Shown here one piece after another: positions 47,473 through 57,785 of a stretch of 64,000 bases of DNA. Under the pieces are notes generated by a model. The model saw only the letters and a program-made list of their open reading frames with translations, was not told the origin of the DNA and made no database searches. The stretch covers positions 49,610-113,609 of the forward strand of contig JAFIFP010000006.1 in assembly GCA_020831965.1 (NCBI GenBank). The letters run 5' to 3'. The first letter of the stretch is position 1. Each line of letters begins with the position of its first letter. Position numbers and translations under genes: made by a program. This DNA is from Idiomarina sp. (GTDB taxonomy: Bacteria > Pseudomonadota > Gammaproteobacteria > Enterobacterales > Alteromonadaceae).

Positions 47473-48507
47473 TTAGCTCGATTGTGAGCGCGCCTGCAAT
47501 CTCGGCGCGAGCCAATTCATTAAAGCGACCAACGAGAGCATCACAGGAACTTCAACGAGTACCCCCACAACAGTTGCAAGGGCCGCACCGGAACTTAAAC
47601 CAAACAGGCCAATGGCCACAGCGACAGCAAGTTCAAAGAAGTTTGAGGTGCCAATCAGACAGGCGGGCGCCGCAATTTGTGGCCGCAATCGCCAGGCATA
47701 GGCGGCAATGAAGGTAATAGCGAAGATAAAATAGGTTTGGATGATAAGTGGCACGGCAATTAACGCCATGACCAGAGGTTTCTCGATGATGGCTTGGGCT
47801 TGAAAGCCAAAGAGCAAAATGACCGTGAGGCAGAGTCCGATCATTCCCATGGGTTTAATGTGTTCTTGAAAGCCTAATAAGTGATTTGGTCCTCCCCGTG
47901 AGAGACACAGGTGTCGAGCTAAAAGCCCTAGTAAGAGAGGAATGAGCACATACAGGAGGACAGACAATACTAAGGTTTGCCATGGTACGGTGATGTCAGT
48001 GAGTCCGAGCAGTAACGCGGCAATCGGAGCAAATGCAAAAATCAAAATCACATCGTTCAAAGACACTTGAAGTAGCGTGTAACTCGCATCACCGCGAGTC
48101 AGTTGGCTCCAGACAAACACCATAGCGGTACAGGGTGCAACGCCGAGTAAAATTAGCCCGGCGAGGTATTGATTAGCATCTTCGGGACCGATCCAGTCTT
48201 TGAAAAACACAAAGAAAAATAGGTATCCCAGGCCAAACATCGAAAAGGGTTTAATCAACCAATTGACAACCAGGGTAATGATTAAACCCTTGGGTTCGCG
48301 AGTAGCGCGTTTGAGAGAGGCCAAATCCACTTGGGTCATCATGGGGAAGATCATGGCCCAAATCAGTACACCCACAACCAAGTTCACTTGTGCAACTTCA
48401 AGGTCAGCAATGACTGAAAAGGCGCTCGGGAATACAACGCCGAGCAGCAGCCCGGCAAGAATGCACAGGAATACCCAGACCGATAAGTAGCGTTCGAATA
48501 ACCCCAT
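47473..48507 (-). CDS. ACR3-family arsenite efflux transporter
   Basis: A 344-residue carrier with about ten TM helices. The ACR3 signature [19 protein letters not shown] includes the Cys required for arsenite transport, and the motifs [20 protein letters not shown] and [19 protein letters not shown] are family-typical. No arsR, arsC or other ars gene is adjacent, which is less usual, so it may be controlled elsewhere. Upstream is a 146-base AT-rich gap shared with the broken kinase. Confidence 0.9.
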   Translation of the reverse strand: MGLFERYLSVWVFLCILAGLLLGVVFPSAFSVIADLEVAQVNLVVGVLIWAMIFPMMTQVDLASLKRATREPKGLIITLVVNWLIKPFSMFGLGYLFFFVFFKDWIGPEDANQYLAGLILLGVAPCTAMVFVWSQLTRGDASYTLLQVSLNDVILIFAFAPIAALLLGLTDITVPWQTLVLSVLLYVLIPLLLGLLARHLCLSRGGPNHLLGFQEHIKPMGMIGLCLTVILLFGFQAQAIIEKPLVMALIAVPLIIQTYFIFAITFIAAYAWRLRPQIAAPACLIGTSNFFELAVAVAIGLFGLSSGAALATVVGVLVEVPVMLSLVALMNWLAPRLQARSQSS

Positions 48508-48550
48508 GCTTAGTATCTTTTATCGGTCGAGTATCCAGTTCGTCTATTTT

Positions 48551-50032
48551 TTAGTTTTGATAGAACGCTCGCAAGTCAAAGGCAAGCTGAGCAAGGGATG
48601 GATGGTGGATGTACATCATGTGTCCCGCCTCATAGTACTTCATTTCCACGCGGCTCGGATCGATACCATTATTGTTGAACGAATGTTCAGTCGCGAAGAA
48701 AGGTGTCGCCGCGTCGTAGTAACCATTGGCAATGAAGATTCGGAAGTCCTTGTTACGTTGTTGTGCGGTGGCAAAGTGCGGCGCCAAATTATGGTAGCCC
48801 TGCTGTTGCCCCGGAGGTGCACTCCAATCCCATCCTGAGAACACACGACCACTGAGAATGTGGTATTCATCCGTGCGTTGAACATTCAGGTTATTGCGCA
48901 AGTGGTAGTTAATCGCCGCAGTGTAGGCACCATCAATGCCATATCCAGAAGGGTCGGCCACTGGGCGTTCGTTCACATGCTCACTCTCAAGACCGATAAA
49001 ACGACTATCGAGGCGGCCTACCACTTGATCCCGGTCGCGCAATAACTCCCGGAAGAAACGGTGCGGCTGTACCCGCAAATTACTTTGACGAATATAGGTT
49101 TCACTCAAGCCAGTGAAGTACGCCATGCGCTCCACGACACTTGCATAGTCGGTGTCACTTATGCGGCTGCCCCGCAACAATGCGACATGAAGTTCACTGG
49201 TGGCGAATTCCCGCGCTTCGTCCAAGAATGGCTCTAAGGCTTCTGGCCGGTTCGGCAGCGCATCGTGGTACCACGCAGTTGCGGCATAGGTGGGTAGATA
49301 AAACACGTAAGGTAGGTCGTTACCTGGGCTCGTGCGAGTGGTACGGAAATCGACAATGGAAGAAATCAAATGCACCCCATTGATGGTCATGGAACCCCAA
49401 CCTTCTTGGAGCTCGCGCAATAACGCACCGACACGCGCTGTACCGTAGCTCTCACCTGCAAGATACTTGGGCGCATTCCAACGATTGTGCTCAGTCACAA
49501 ACAAGCGAATGAACTCGGCAAGGGACTGAGCGTCTTGACGCACACCCCAGAAATCACTGTTTTTGCCTGCACCTACCGCTCGGGAGTAGCCCGTACCGAC
49601 GGGATCAATAAACACCAAGTCAGTTAAATCCAGCAAGCTGTGAGGATTGTCTTTGAATTCATAAGGCGCGGCGCCTGGATTTTCTGCGTCGCTTGGAACC
49701 AACACTTTTTTGGGACCATAAAGCCCGAGGTGTAACCACACTGAGGAGCTGCCCGGCCCACCATTAAATACGAAAGTAATTGGGCGTTGTTCTTGGTCGC
49801 GCACATCTGTGCGGAAATAGGCTGTAGAATAGATGGTGGCAATGGGTTCACCTGCGTCGTTCTTGAGCAAGGTGTCGCCAGCGACCGCGCGATAACGGAT
49901 GTTATTACCTTGGATGCGCACACGGTGTTCGGTGACCACAGGTTCAGCGACTTCAATGGAGCCTGCAGTGACGGCTTCTATTGGTGTGGAGCCGAGTGCT
50001 AAAGCGAATAGGAAGAATAAGCATGAGCGCAT
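48551..50032 (-). CDS. Secreted serine carboxypeptidase (peptidase S10)
   Basis: A 493-residue alpha/beta-hydrolase carboxypeptidase. A signal peptide (MRSCLFFLFALALGSTPIEA) precedes the S10 motifs: oxyanion hole FVFNGGPGSSSVWLHLG, catalytic Ser in LAGESYGTARVGALL, Asp in IANGYYDAATPF and His in EAGHMMYIHHPS. It would release C-terminal residues from peptides in the periplasm or outside, supplying amino acids. It stands alone, 44 bases from the ACR3 gene on the same strand. Confidence 0.92.
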   Translation of the reverse strand: MRSCLFFLFALALGSTPIEAVTAGSIEVAEPVVTEHRVRIQGNNIRYRAVAGDTLLKNDAGEPIATIYSTAYFRTDVRDQEQRPITFVFNGGPGSSSVWLHLGLYGPKKVLVPSDAENPGAAPYEFKDNPHSLLDLTDLVFIDPVGTGYSRAVGAGKNSDFWGVRQDAQSLAEFIRLFVTEHNRWNAPKYLAGESYGTARVGALLRELQEGWGSMTINGVHLISSIVDFRTTRTSPGNDLPYVFYLPTYAATAWYHDALPNRPEALEPFLDEAREFATSELHVALLRGSRISDTDYASVVERMAYFTGLSETYIRQSNLRVQPHRFFRELLRDRDQVVGRLDSRFIGLESEHVNERPVADPSGYGIDGAYTAAINYHLRNNLNVQRTDEYHILSGRVFSGWDWSAPPGQQQGYHNLAPHFATAQQRNKDFRIFIANGYYDAATPFFATEHSFNNNGIDPSRVEMKYYEAGHMMYIHHPSLAQLAFDLRAFYQN

Positions 50033-50199
50033 GTACGTTTCTCTCTTCGGGCAATTTAGAAGGCTTTACCCTACCATCGTTTTGACGCGTCGTGTCAATG
50101 CCGATGGGCAGGTGAACCGATTAATGGGGCGAAAAATACGACTGTCATACAGCTCGCTCTATACTCGTAGAGCTTGATTATGCAGAAGACTCACGCGGT

Positions 50200-50233
50200 C
50201 CAATTTGGTGCGCCTTGCGCACCAAATTGGTGC
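50200..50233. promoter_or_regulatory. NtrC enhancer of glnA, within a long dyad
   Basis: GCACCAAATTGGTGC (50219-50233) fits the NtrC consensus TGCACC-N5-GGTGCA. It overlaps a larger perfect 14 bp inverted repeat (CCAATTTGGTGCGC, CTT, then its complement, 50200-50230) that supplies a second overlapping half site. It lies about 75 bases upstream of the sigma54 -24 element, a normal enhancer distance. Confidence 0.75.
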
Positions 50234-50306
50234 TAAACTATGAAAATATGAGACGCCTGTAGCTCTTATTTTTTATAAGCATTTGATTAATAAGAGATAT
50301 AATTCT

Positions 50307-50322
50307 TGGCACATGGTTTGCA
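50307..50322 (+). promoter_or_regulatory. Sigma54 promoter of glnA
   Basis: TGGCAC-ATGGT-TTGCA is a perfect -24/-12 match (TGGCAC-N5-TTGCA). Transcription should begin near 50334, leaving about a 70-base leader before glnA. Confidence 0.9.
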
Positions 50323-50405
50323 AAACCACTGCCACAGTCAGTTAAGGATGTCGGCAAGTGCGGGCGTCAGTGACAATTACTTAGACCCTAAACCGGAGGT
50401 TCTCC

Positions 50406-51815
50406 ATGTCTATTGAGTCAGTTCTGAATTTAATTCAAGAAGAAGATGTGCGTTTTGTGGATTTACGCTTTACCGATACCAAAGGTAAAGAGCAGCACGT
50501 GACCATTCCGGTGTCGCAAATTGACGAAGAGTTTTTTGAAGACGGCAAAATGTTTGATGGCTCGTCTATTTCAGGTTGGAAAGGTATTAATGAATCAGAC
50601 ATGGTGTTGCTGCCTGACACTGAAACTGCGGTTATTGACCCATTCTCAGAAGCAGTTACCTTGATTGTCCGTTGTTCAATTCTCGAGCCAGACACGCGCC
50701 AAGGTTATGACCGTGACCCGCGTTCAATCGCGAAGCGTGCGGAAGAATATTTAGTTTCAACAGGTATTGCTGATACAGCGCTGTTCGGTCCTGAGCCAGA
50801 ATTCTTCATTTTCGACGATGTACGTTTCCACACGGATATGAGTGGTTCGTTCTACAAAATTGATTCGGAAGAAGCGAAATGGAACTCAGGTCGTGACTAT
50901 GCAGAAGGTAACTTGGCTCACCGTCCAGGTGTGAAAGGTGGTTACTTCCCAGTACCGCCAGTAGATTCTGCCCATGACATCCGTAGCGTCATGTCTGAAA
51001 CTATGGAAGATATGGGCTTAGTGGTTGAAGCGCACCATCATGAAGTAGCAACTGCGGGTCAGAACGAAGTGGCAACTCGCTTTAACACGCTGACCAACAA
51101 AGCTGACGAAATCCAAATCTTTAAGTATGTTGTGCACAATGTTGCGCATGCTTTTGGCAAAACGGCTACCTTTATGCCGAAGCCTATCGTGGGCGATAAC
51201 GGTTCAGGCATGCACGTACACATGTCACTGGCGAAAGACGGACAAAACCTGTTTGCGGGTGACAAGTACGGCGGGTTGTCGGAACTGGCCCTGTATTTCA
51301 TTGGCGGTATCATCAAGCACGCACCAGCCTTGAATGCCTTTACTAACCCTTCAACCAACTCCTACAAACGTTTGGTCCCGGGCTTCGAAGCGCCAGTGAT
51401 GTTGGCATACTCAGCGCGTAACCGCTCTGCGTCAATCCGTATTCCACTGGTACCTAGTGCAAAAGCACGACGTATCGAAGCGCGTTTCCCTGATCCAACA
51501 GCCAACCCATACTTGGCGTTTACCGCGCTAATGATGGCCGGCCTCGACGGTATTCAAAACAAGATCCACCCTGGCGACGCTATGGATAAAGACTTGTATG
51601 ACCTACCGCCAGAAGAAGCGAAGGAAATTCCAAAAGTGGCAACTTCACTGGAACAAGCGTTGGACTTCCTTGATAAAGGTCGTGACTTCTTAACCAAAGG
51701 TGGTGTCATGACTGACGACATGATCGATGCGTACATCGACTTGAAGCGTCAAGAAGTAGAAACGTTGAACAAGACGACCCACCCTGTCGAATTCGACATG
51801 TACTACAGCGCATAA
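50406..51815 (+). CDS. glnA: Glutamine synthetase, type I
   Basis: Assimilates ammonia into glutamine. 469 residues, with the substrate-binding [11 protein letters not shown], metal ligands in MHVHMSL and the catalytic NRSASIRIP loop. The adenylylation Tyr is in DLYDLPPEE, so the enzyme should be controlled by GlnE. The CCGGAGG site is strong. It heads the glnA-glnL-glnG group and is driven by NtrC-dependent sigma54 transcription. Confidence 0.98.
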   Translation: MSIESVLNLIQEEDVRFVDLRFTDTKGKEQHVTIPVSQIDEEFFEDGKMFDGSSISGWKGINESDMVLLPDTETAVIDPFSEAVTLIVRCSILEPDTRQGYDRDPRSIAKRAEEYLVSTGIADTALFGPEPEFFIFDDVRFHTDMSGSFYKIDSEEAKWNSGRDYAEGNLAHRPGVKGGYFPVPPVDSAHDIRSVMSETMEDMGLVVEAHHHEVATAGQNEVATRFNTLTNKADEIQIFKYVVHNVAHAFGKTATFMPKPIVGDNGSGMHVHMSLAKDGQNLFAGDKYGGLSELALYFIGGIIKHAPALNAFTNPSTNSYKRLVPGFEAPVMLAYSARNRSASIRIPLVPSAKARRIEARFPDPTANPYLAFTALMMAGLDGIQNKIHPGDAMDKDLYDLPPEEAKEIPKVATSLEQALDFLDKGRDFLTKGGVMTDDMIDAYIDLKRQEVETLNKTTHPVEFDMYYSA

Positions 51816-51850
51816 GCAAGAATAGGGGTGCCAACGCGCCCCACTCTTGC
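51816..51850 (+). terminator. Hairpin after glnA (attenuator-like)
   Basis: GCAAGA (51816) and TCTTGC (51850) end a stem that also pairs GGGG with CCCC. No T tract follows, so it probably reduces rather than ends read-through into glnL. Confidence 0.5.
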
Positions 51851-51878
51851 CGTCTGAAGCTTGCTTTTGATATAGCAA

Positions 51879-51895
51879 TGCACCAAAATGGTGCA
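51879..51895. promoter_or_regulatory. NtrC-binding site upstream of glnL
   Basis: TGCACCAAAATGGTGCA is a perfect 17-base palindrome matching the NtrC consensus. It lies 38 bases before the glnL start, a position where in enteric bacteria NtrC represses the internal glnL promoter. A second, imperfect half site (AGCACCATTCTGCAC) follows at 51906. Confidence 0.8.
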
Positions 51896-51932
51896 TTGCT
51901 TATTCAGCACCATTCTGCACAGGCGAGGGGCT

Positions 51933-53075
51933 ATGGTCAGCACACTCTCAGAGCACCCGACACAAACTGCGGGACACTTGCTCGAACAGCTCGGAACAGC
52001 CGTCGTATTGCTCGACCCACGCCTCAGTGTGTCCTACGCCAACGCTGCGGCAGAAACCTTACTCGCGGGTAGCGGTCGTCGTCTTCCTGGAGCTCCATTT
52101 GAAAGTCTCTTTCGCTACGCCAGTTTAAATCTGCACGTACTGCAACACTTGATCCCTGACCAGCAAACATTGTCCGACAGTGACGTCGTGCTTGTCCTTC
52201 ATGATGGCAAGTCGATGACGGTTGAGTTCACCGCATTACCGATAGTGCATCAGGGGAATGACGCCTTGTTGCTTGAAATGCGCCAGGTGGATTTAATTCG
52301 GCGTCTGAATCAGGAACAAATGCAGCAACATCAACTGGCTGCAGCGCAACAATTGGTGCGTGGACTGGCGCATGAAATTAAGAATCCGCTGGGCGGAATT
52401 CGTGGTGCTGCGCAACTGTTGCATGCCGAACTTCACAGCGAAGCGCTCGAAGAATATACCCGGATGATCATGGCGCAATCTGATCGTCTGCGGGGACTGG
52501 TGGATCGGTTGTTGGGTCCGAATCGACCTGGCCCAAGGGACTGGGTGAATGTGCATGAAGTGATTGCGCGCGCGACTGACGTGATGGCCGTAGATATGCC
52601 GGCAGGCGTATCGATTGTGAAAGATTACGATCCTAGTCTACCTGAGCTTTATGCGTCGGCTGATCAGCTTGAACAAGTGATTCTGAATATCCTGAAGAAC
52701 GCCTTAGAAGCAGTTGGTTCAGAAGGCGAAGTGATTCTGCGAACTCGCGTGAGTCATGGCGAAGCCATATACGGAAAACAATATCGGCAGGCAGCCTTGA
52801 TTTCGATCATTGATAACGGACCGGGTGTTGCGGATGCTCTGAAAGATACTCTGTTTTATCCTCTCGTCAGTGGCCGTGAAGGCGGTACCGGCTTGGGGCT
52901 ATCCATTGCGCAGTCTTTGGTGCATCAACATGCGGGCAAGATTGAAGTGAATAGTCGACCCGGGCAAACGCAATTCACCTTGTGTTTACCCTATATTTTG
53001 CCAGAGAGCACCCCAGAAAACGCGCCAGAGATAGTGCCAGGAGCGGCCCCAGATCAGTCGCGGGAGGCCTTATGA
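51933..53075 (+). CDS. glnL: Nitrogen sensor kinase/phosphatase NtrB
   Basis: A 380-residue cytoplasmic kinase that phosphorylates GlnG when nitrogen is short and, with PII, dephosphorylates it when nitrogen is plentiful. PAS domain (about 15-110), H box VRGLAHEIKNPLGGIRGAAQ, N box QVILNILKNALEA, G1 IIDNGPGVAD and G2 GGTGLGLSIAQSLVHQ. The C-terminal tail is Glu/Pro/Ala-rich. The start at 51933 is chosen because the frame back to 51888 overlaps the NtrC site. It overlaps glnG by 4 bases. Confidence 0.95.
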   Translation: MVSTLSEHPTQTAGHLLEQLGTAVVLLDPRLSVSYANAAAETLLAGSGRRLPGAPFESLFRYASLNLHVLQHLIPDQQTLSDSDVVLVLHDGKSMTVEFTALPIVHQGNDALLLEMRQVDLIRRLNQEQMQQHQLAAAQQLVRGLAHEIKNPLGGIRGAAQLLHAELHSEALEEYTRMIMAQSDRLRGLVDRLLGPNRPGPRDWVNVHEVIARATDVMAVDMPAGVSIVKDYDPSLPELYASADQLEQVILNILKNALEAVGSEGEVILRTRVSHGEAIYGKQYRQAALISIIDNGPGVADALKDTLFYPLVSGREGGTGLGLSIAQSLVHQHAGKIEVNSRPGQTQFTLCLPYILPESTPENAPEIVPGAAPDQSREAL

Positions 53076-54478
53076 GTCAACGAGTATGGGTCTTGGACGA
53101 TGATAGCTCGATCCGCTGGGTGCTCGAGCGTGCATTTCGAGCGGCAGGCTGGGATGCCAAGTTATTTGAACTGCCGGCGGATATGCTGGCAGAAATGACC
53201 GCAACCAATACACCGCCTGCACTCTTGATTACCGATGTTCGTATGCCAGGCATGGACGGTATGGACGTGCTGAGTCGGGTCCAAACTCATTGGCCTCAGG
53301 TGCCTGTGGTGGTGATGACGGCTCACTCCGATTTAGACACCGCAGTGAACGCTTTTAAAGGTGGTGCGTTTGAGTATTTGCCGAAGCCATTTGATCTGGA
53401 CGACGTGATTGCAGTTGCAGAGCGAGCAATCCAACAGCAGCAACCACGTGCAAATGCGGAGGCGGAGCCAAAAGTCAGCGCAACTCCGATTATTGGCGAA
53501 GCGCCGGCCATGCAAGAAGTCTTTCGCGCGATTGGGCGGCTGTCACGATCCAACGCGAGTGTGCTGCTCACTGGACCTTCGGGAACAGGTAAGGAGTTGG
53601 TTGCCCGAGCTTTGCATGATCATAGTGACCGCGCGGAGCAGTCTTTTGTCGCATTAAATATGGCTGCGATTCCAGAAGAGCTGATTGAGTCTGAGTTATT
53701 TGGTCATGAGAAAGGGGCATTTACTGGTGCGGTGCAGCGCCGTGAAGGGCGTTTTCGGCAAGCCAATGGCGGCACCCTGTTTCTCGATGAAATTGGCGAT
53801 ATGCCGCTCGCTGTGCAAACTCGTTTGCTGCGCGTACTCGCCGAAGGTCAATTTTATCCGGTGGGGAGTCACCAGCTGGTTGCCGTCAATGTCCGAGTTA
53901 TCGCTGCGACGCACATCGACCTGCGGCAAGCTGTGGCGGATGGTCGGTTTCGTGAAGATTTGTATCATCGCTTGAATGTGATTCATGTGCGGCTGCCGAC
54001 TTTAGCAGAGCGTCGTACGGATATTCCGGCGTTAGCGCGCCACTTTCTAGCGCAGGCCGCAGATGAATTGCAGATGCCGCGGAAACAGTTAACAGAGGCA
54101 GCGCTCGAACGCTTAGTGCAAGGAAATTGGCCGGGCAACGTGCGGCAGCTGGAGAATACTTGTCGATGGATTACCGTCATGGCAAGTGGCGAACGGGTGG
54201 ATGTGGATGAACTACCCGAAGAGTTACTGAACGAACGCGCGGGAATTCAAGAGGATACAAACAATTGGCGTACGACATTGCGTAACGTGCTTGCTGAATC
54301 TCTCGATGGTTCGGATAATTCGAAATGCGCTCAGCTACTCGCTGAGATTGAACAAATCGCTATCGATGAAGCGCTCAAGGCGACCGGTGGCCATAAGCAA
54401 CAGGCGGCCGAACGGTTGAATTGGGGGCGGAATACGCTCACACGCAAGCTGAAACAGCTTAATTCTCAGTCTAAATGA
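53072..54478 (+). CDS. glnG: Nitrogen response regulator NtrC
   Basis: A 468-residue sigma54 activator. The receiver has the phospho-Asp in [12 protein letters not shown] and Lys in YLPKPFD; the AAA+ domain has Walker [15 protein letters not shown], the sigma54-contact GAFTGA ([13 protein letters not shown]) and Walker [13 protein letters not shown]; the C terminus is a Fis-type helix-turn-helix. The ATG at 53072 overlaps the glnL stop. It should act at 50200-50233 and 51879-51895. Confidence 0.97.
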   Translation: MSQRVWVLDDDSSIRWVLERAFRAAGWDAKLFELPADMLAEMTATNTPPALLITDVRMPGMDGMDVLSRVQTHWPQVPVVVMTAHSDLDTAVNAFKGGAFEYLPKPFDLDDVIAVAERAIQQQQPRANAEAEPKVSATPIIGEAPAMQEVFRAIGRLSRSNASVLLTGPSGTGKELVARALHDHSDRAEQSFVALNMAAIPEELIESELFGHEKGAFTGAVQRREGRFRQANGGTLFLDEIGDMPLAVQTRLLRVLAEGQFYPVGSHQLVAVNVRVIAATHIDLRQAVADGRFREDLYHRLNVIHVRLPTLAERRTDIPALARHFLAQAADELQMPRKQLTEAALERLVQGNWPGNVRQLENTCRWITVMASGERVDVDELPEELLNERAGIQEDTNNWRTTLRNVLAESLDGSDNSKCAQLLAEIEQIAIDEALKATGGHKQQAAERLNWGRNTLTRKLKQLNSQSK

Positions 54479-54489
54479 CCAGCTAAATC

Positions 54490-54574
54490 GTTAAGCAAAT
54501 CGTAAAGCAAGTCGTAAAGCAAATAGTAAAGAAAGTGGAAAGGCACTCTTAATTGTAAAGAAGCGTCTTTACAA
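54490..54574 (+). promoter_or_regulatory. Array of CpxR boxes upstream of cpxRA
   Basis: GTAAA recurs at 54502, 54514 and 54526 (first bases), with GTTAA at 54490, at an exact 12-base period, so each pair fits the CpxR consensus GTAAA-N(4-8)-GTAAA. A further GTAAA at 54555 sits in a perfect inverted repeat TTGTAAAGA-AGCG-TCTTTACAA (54553-54574), 32 bases before the cpxR start. This is strong evidence of autoregulation and supports naming the genes cpxRA. Confidence 0.8.
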
Positions 54575-54606
54575 TGGGGCTCTACTCGTTAACAACGGAG
54601 GCTCCC

Positions 54607-55308
54607 GTGACACATATTTTGCTTATCGATGACGATGTCGAGTTATGCGGCATGCTCAAGGAAGTGCTAACTGCGGAAGGTTGGCAACTCACCATGCGCC
54701 ATGACGGCAAAGAAGGGTTGAATGCCGCCACTGAAGGCGACTACGATATCTTGCTGCTCGATATCATGCTCCCAGGTATGGACGGACTCCAGGTTCTGCG
54801 GCATTTGCGGCAAAGCAGTATCGAGACTCCGGTGCTTATGCTTACCGCGCGCGGTGACGATGTGGACCGAGTTGTCGGGCTCGAGCTCGGCGCAGATGAC
54901 TATCTTGCGAAACCTTTTTATCCGCGAGAACTCATTGCACGGGTACGGGCCCTGCTGCGCCGTTCGAAGAAGAGTGGCATCAGTGAGGAAGTTCGGGTTT
55001 TGCGCTTTGCTGGAATAGAGTTAGATACTCATGAGGCCGTTGCCGTGTGTGATGGTTTAAAACTCGAGTTGACGCCCACAGAGTTTGAAGTGTTGCGCCA
55101 ATTAGTGACTCATCATGGTCAACTGGTGACAAAAGAAAGCTTATCAATGCAGGTGCTCGGCCGACAGCTAGGTCCATTTGACCGCTCGTTGGATGTTCAC
55201 ATTAGTAACATCCGCAAGAAGCTGCCAACTAAGCGTGATCGAATTCAAACAGTGCGTGGCCGCGGCTATCGTATTGCCGAAGTAAATGAGCAGGAGTTCC
55301 ATGGCTAA
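54607..55308 (+). CDS. cpxR: Envelope-stress response regulator CpxR
   Basis: A 233-residue OmpR-family regulator: receiver with phospho-Asp in ILLLDIMLPGMDGLQV and Lys in DYLAKPFYPREL, then a winged helix (LTPTEFEVLRQLVTHHGQLV). The C-terminal SNIRKKLP and VRGRGYRIAE are typical. The start is the GTG at 54607 with ACGGAGG upstream; a longer frame to 54574 overlaps the operator. It overlaps cpxA by 8 bases. Confidence 0.9.
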   Translation: MTHILLIDDDVELCGMLKEVLTAEGWQLTMRHDGKEGLNAATEGDYDILLLDIMLPGMDGLQVLRHLRQSSIETPVLMLTARGDDVDRVVGLELGADDYLAKPFYPRELIARVRALLRRSKKSGISEEVRVLRFAGIELDTHEAVAVCDGLKLELTPTEFEVLRQLVTHHGQLVTKESLSMQVLGRQLGPFDRSLDVHISNIRKKLPTKRDRIQTVRGRGYRIAEVNEQEFHG

Positions 55309-56683
55309 GATCAGAAGAACGCGATGGTATCAGTCGCTTGCATTGCGTTTACTCGCGTTATTCTGGTTTTTGTTATTAGCTGCGGCTGCGGCCGCGCTCT
55401 ATTTGGCGCTTTACTATACTCGCCCAATGGAGCCGCAGTCGCTTGCGGAAGACTTTGAGCGGACCTTACCTCCGATCTTCGCAACCACACAGGGCTCTGG
55501 CCTATTGCAGCCCGGACGTTTGTTAGTGGGGGAATATCGAATTATTGCGCGGTTCGATGAAGGCGCAGAAGAGCATCAGTTCGCTCCAGCCTCTAATCAG
55601 GCCGTGATTGCCCGTGTAATGCGTTTATTTGAGCAGTCGCAACCTCAACAGATTCCTGCAGGCACGCAAATGCTAGCGGGACCCTTTGTGGCGGATCAAA
55701 GTTTGCTCGTGGTTGGGCGACCACTCACTTCTGATGAATTAGCGGCGCTTGCGGTTGCCGAAGATCAAGACTGGTTCCCCAATGTGATCATGTTAGCGGT
55801 AGCCTTTAGTGGTTTTGGCGCATTGATCCTTGGGGTCTGGTTTGTGCGACCCCTCAAACAATTGCGTGATGTCATGCGCGAGATTGCGAGTGGTGAGGCC
55901 TCGCCGAACTTGAAACGCTTACCTCGTCGGCGAGATGAACTCGGCGAACTTGCTCGCACCATGCGGGCGACCGCTATTGAACTTGCCAATTCCCGTGACG
56001 CACAGCGGCGCTTATTAAGTGATGTTTCTCATGAGCTTCGTTCCCCACTCGCGCGTTCGCAGTTGGCAATCGACTTACTTGGCAATGAAGTGGATCGCGA
56101 AAATCCCCATTATCGACAACTCGAGAAAGATGTGAGTCGCTTGAGTCTGATCATCGACAGTATTCTGTGGCTTTCACGACTTGAAAATGGTCTTGATGAC
56201 CCGATTTGTGAAGAAATCGACATCAGCGCTCTACTCAAAGAAATTGATGACGACATTGTCTACGCCGAGCCCAAGTGGGGTGCACGTTTGCGCATGCCCA
56301 AGCCCGACGCACCGTTTATTGATACGGATCCGGTACTGGTACGTCTGGTGCTGGAGAATCTCATTCGCAACGCATTCCAATATGGACCGGACGATGGATT
56401 AGTTTGGGTTACTTTGGCTCCAGCGCGCGTTGAAGGCCAGTTTCGGATTGCTGTGACTGTGCGTGATGAAGGCGAAGGTGTGGAAGAGGAAAAGCTAGAA
56501 CAGCTATTCAAACCCTTTTTCCGTGGCGATCCGTCGCGTCACCATGGAGCTGGCGTCGGACTTGGGTTAGCATTGTGTCAAAGGGCTAGCCGAGTGTTGG
56601 GTGCAGAACTCATTGCACAGAATCACCCCGAAGGGGGATTAGCAGTGTCACTGTTACTGCCGCTACAACCGGAAGCCGAATGA
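55301..56683 (+). CDS. cpxA: Envelope-stress sensor kinase CpxA
   Basis: A 460-residue kinase: TM1 (about residues 12-36), a periplasmic sensor of about 120 residues, TM2 (VIMLAVAFSGFGALILGVWF), HAMP, H box LLSDVSHELRSPLARSQLAI, N box LENLIRNAFQY, G1 VRDEGEGVEEE and G2 GVGLGLALCQRAS. The start at 55301 has a CAGGAG site and overlaps cpxR. The HELRSPLARSQ stretch is CpxA-like. Confidence 0.9.
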   Translation: MAKIRRTRWYQSLALRLLALFWFLLLAAAAAALYLALYYTRPMEPQSLAEDFERTLPPIFATTQGSGLLQPGRLLVGEYRIIARFDEGAEEHQFAPASNQAVIARVMRLFEQSQPQQIPAGTQMLAGPFVADQSLLVVGRPLTSDELAALAVAEDQDWFPNVIMLAVAFSGFGALILGVWFVRPLKQLRDVMREIASGEASPNLKRLPRRRDELGELARTMRATAIELANSRDAQRRLLSDVSHELRSPLARSQLAIDLLGNEVDRENPHYRQLEKDVSRLSLIIDSILWLSRLENGLDDPICEEIDISALLKEIDDDIVYAEPKWGARLRMPKPDAPFIDTDPVLVRLVLENLIRNAFQYGPDDGLVWVTLAPARVEGQFRIAVTVRDEGEGVEEEKLEQLFKPFFRGDPSRHHGAGVGLGLALCQRASRVLGAELIAQNHPEGGLAVSLLLPLQPEAE

Positions 56684-56723
56684 TTCACTCCTGCTCTCGA
56701 CGAATGACGGAACTGAAAACCTT

Positions 56724-57785
56724 ATGGGCCATGACAGCACACCAAGCTGGCTACAAGAACTTTTATCCGCACGCCCCGCAGACAATGACGCCGCTTGGGC
56801 CGACTGGTCGGCCAACGAGCTAAAGCAATTTTGGAAAACCGTTGACCATCGTGAAGTACAAACGCGTGACGGGATTCATCTCTTCTATTGTGTCTATGAA
56901 CAACCAGAGTCGTCTGACTGGGTGGTAGTCTCGCCAGGCCGCATCGAAGCCTACGTTAAATATCAGGAAGTCATTCTTGAGCTCGCCGCTGCCGGTTATT
57001 CGGTGGTGGCCCCAGACCATCGCGGTCAGGGCTATTCCACACGGGTGAGTCATCATCATGAGCATGGCCATGTTGCGCACTTCACAGACTATGTGGGTGA
57101 TTTAGCGACCCTCATGGATAGGTTAGCGCCGCAATTTGGCGAAGGTCGAGTGAATTTCTTAGGGCACTCTATGGGTGCGGCGATTGTTGCAATGTACTTG
57201 GCGGGTATCGCACCGAAGCCCAGAGGCATCCAACTTGGGGGCGCAGTGCTGTCAGCGCCGATGCTAGGAATTAATACGAAACCTTGGCCTGCATCGATAG
57301 GGAAAAGCTTGGTACATGTGGGCGCTGCGTTCCGGCGTCGCTTTCTAACCGGGCGCCCGACTTACTTTATTGGCATGAAGGACTATGAAACATTGCCGTT
57401 TGTTGAGAATAAGCTCACGCACAGCAAACAACGCTATCAATTTTTCACTCACATGTACCAAGATCAGCCAGTGATTCGAGTCGGAGGCCCAACGTGGCAA
57501 TGGCTTAATGAAGCGTTGCGAGCGGCCGATGCGTTGCAGCAACTTGCGCCACGTATTCAGGTACCAGTCTTGGTGCTACAGGCCGGAGAAGACCAAATTG
57601 TCGAGCCTGAAGCACAGTTGAACTTCGTGAATAAATTGACGCACAAGGCCAGCACTATCCATATAGTTCCGGAATCCAAACATGAAATCCTAATGGAAGA
57701 AGATGCCATTCGTCATGGGGCGATGGTGCACGTACTTAGTTTTTTTGCCGCAGTGCAGTCTGAGTCTGTTGGAGTACCTGAATAA
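56724..57785 (+). CDS. pldB: Alpha/beta hydrolase, lysophospholipase PldB-like
   Basis: A 353-residue hydrolase: oxyanion-side [28 protein letters not shown], nucleophile elbow [16 protein letters not shown], late Asp in [11 protein letters not shown] and His in SKHEILME. The family includes E. coli lysophospholipase L2. It lies after cpxA with a 40-base gap and overlaps trmL by one base. Confidence 0.87.
   Translation: MGHDSTPSWLQELLSARPADNDAAWADWSANELKQFWKTVDHREVQTRDGIHLFYCVYEQPESSDWVVVSPGRIEAYVKYQEVILELAAAGYSVVAPDHRGQGYSTRVSHHHEHGHVAHFTDYVGDLATLMDRLAPQFGEGRVNFLGHSMGAAIVAMYLAGIAPKPRGIQLGGAVLSAPMLGINTKPWPASIGKSLVHVGAAFRRRFLTGRPTYFIGMKDYETLPFVENKLTHSKQRYQFFTHMYQDQPVIRVGGPTWQWLNEALRAADALQQLAPRIQVPVLVLQAGEDQIVEPEAQLNFVNKLTHKASTIHIVPESKHEILMEEDAIRHGAMVHVLSFFAAVQSESVGVPE

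Larger units (their letters stand above)
50033..50405. other. 373 bp upstream region of glnA
   Basis: No gene. It holds the NtrC enhancer, a sigma54 promoter (annotated separately) and the 5' leader of glnA. The segment from 50040 to 50190 shows nothing I can name; it includes the promoter of the S10 peptidase gene on the minus strand. Confidence 0.8.

Noticed and set aside
54490..54541. CRISPR-like array of short repeats
   Set aside because: Units are 12 bases with no spacers; they fit CpxR boxes instead.
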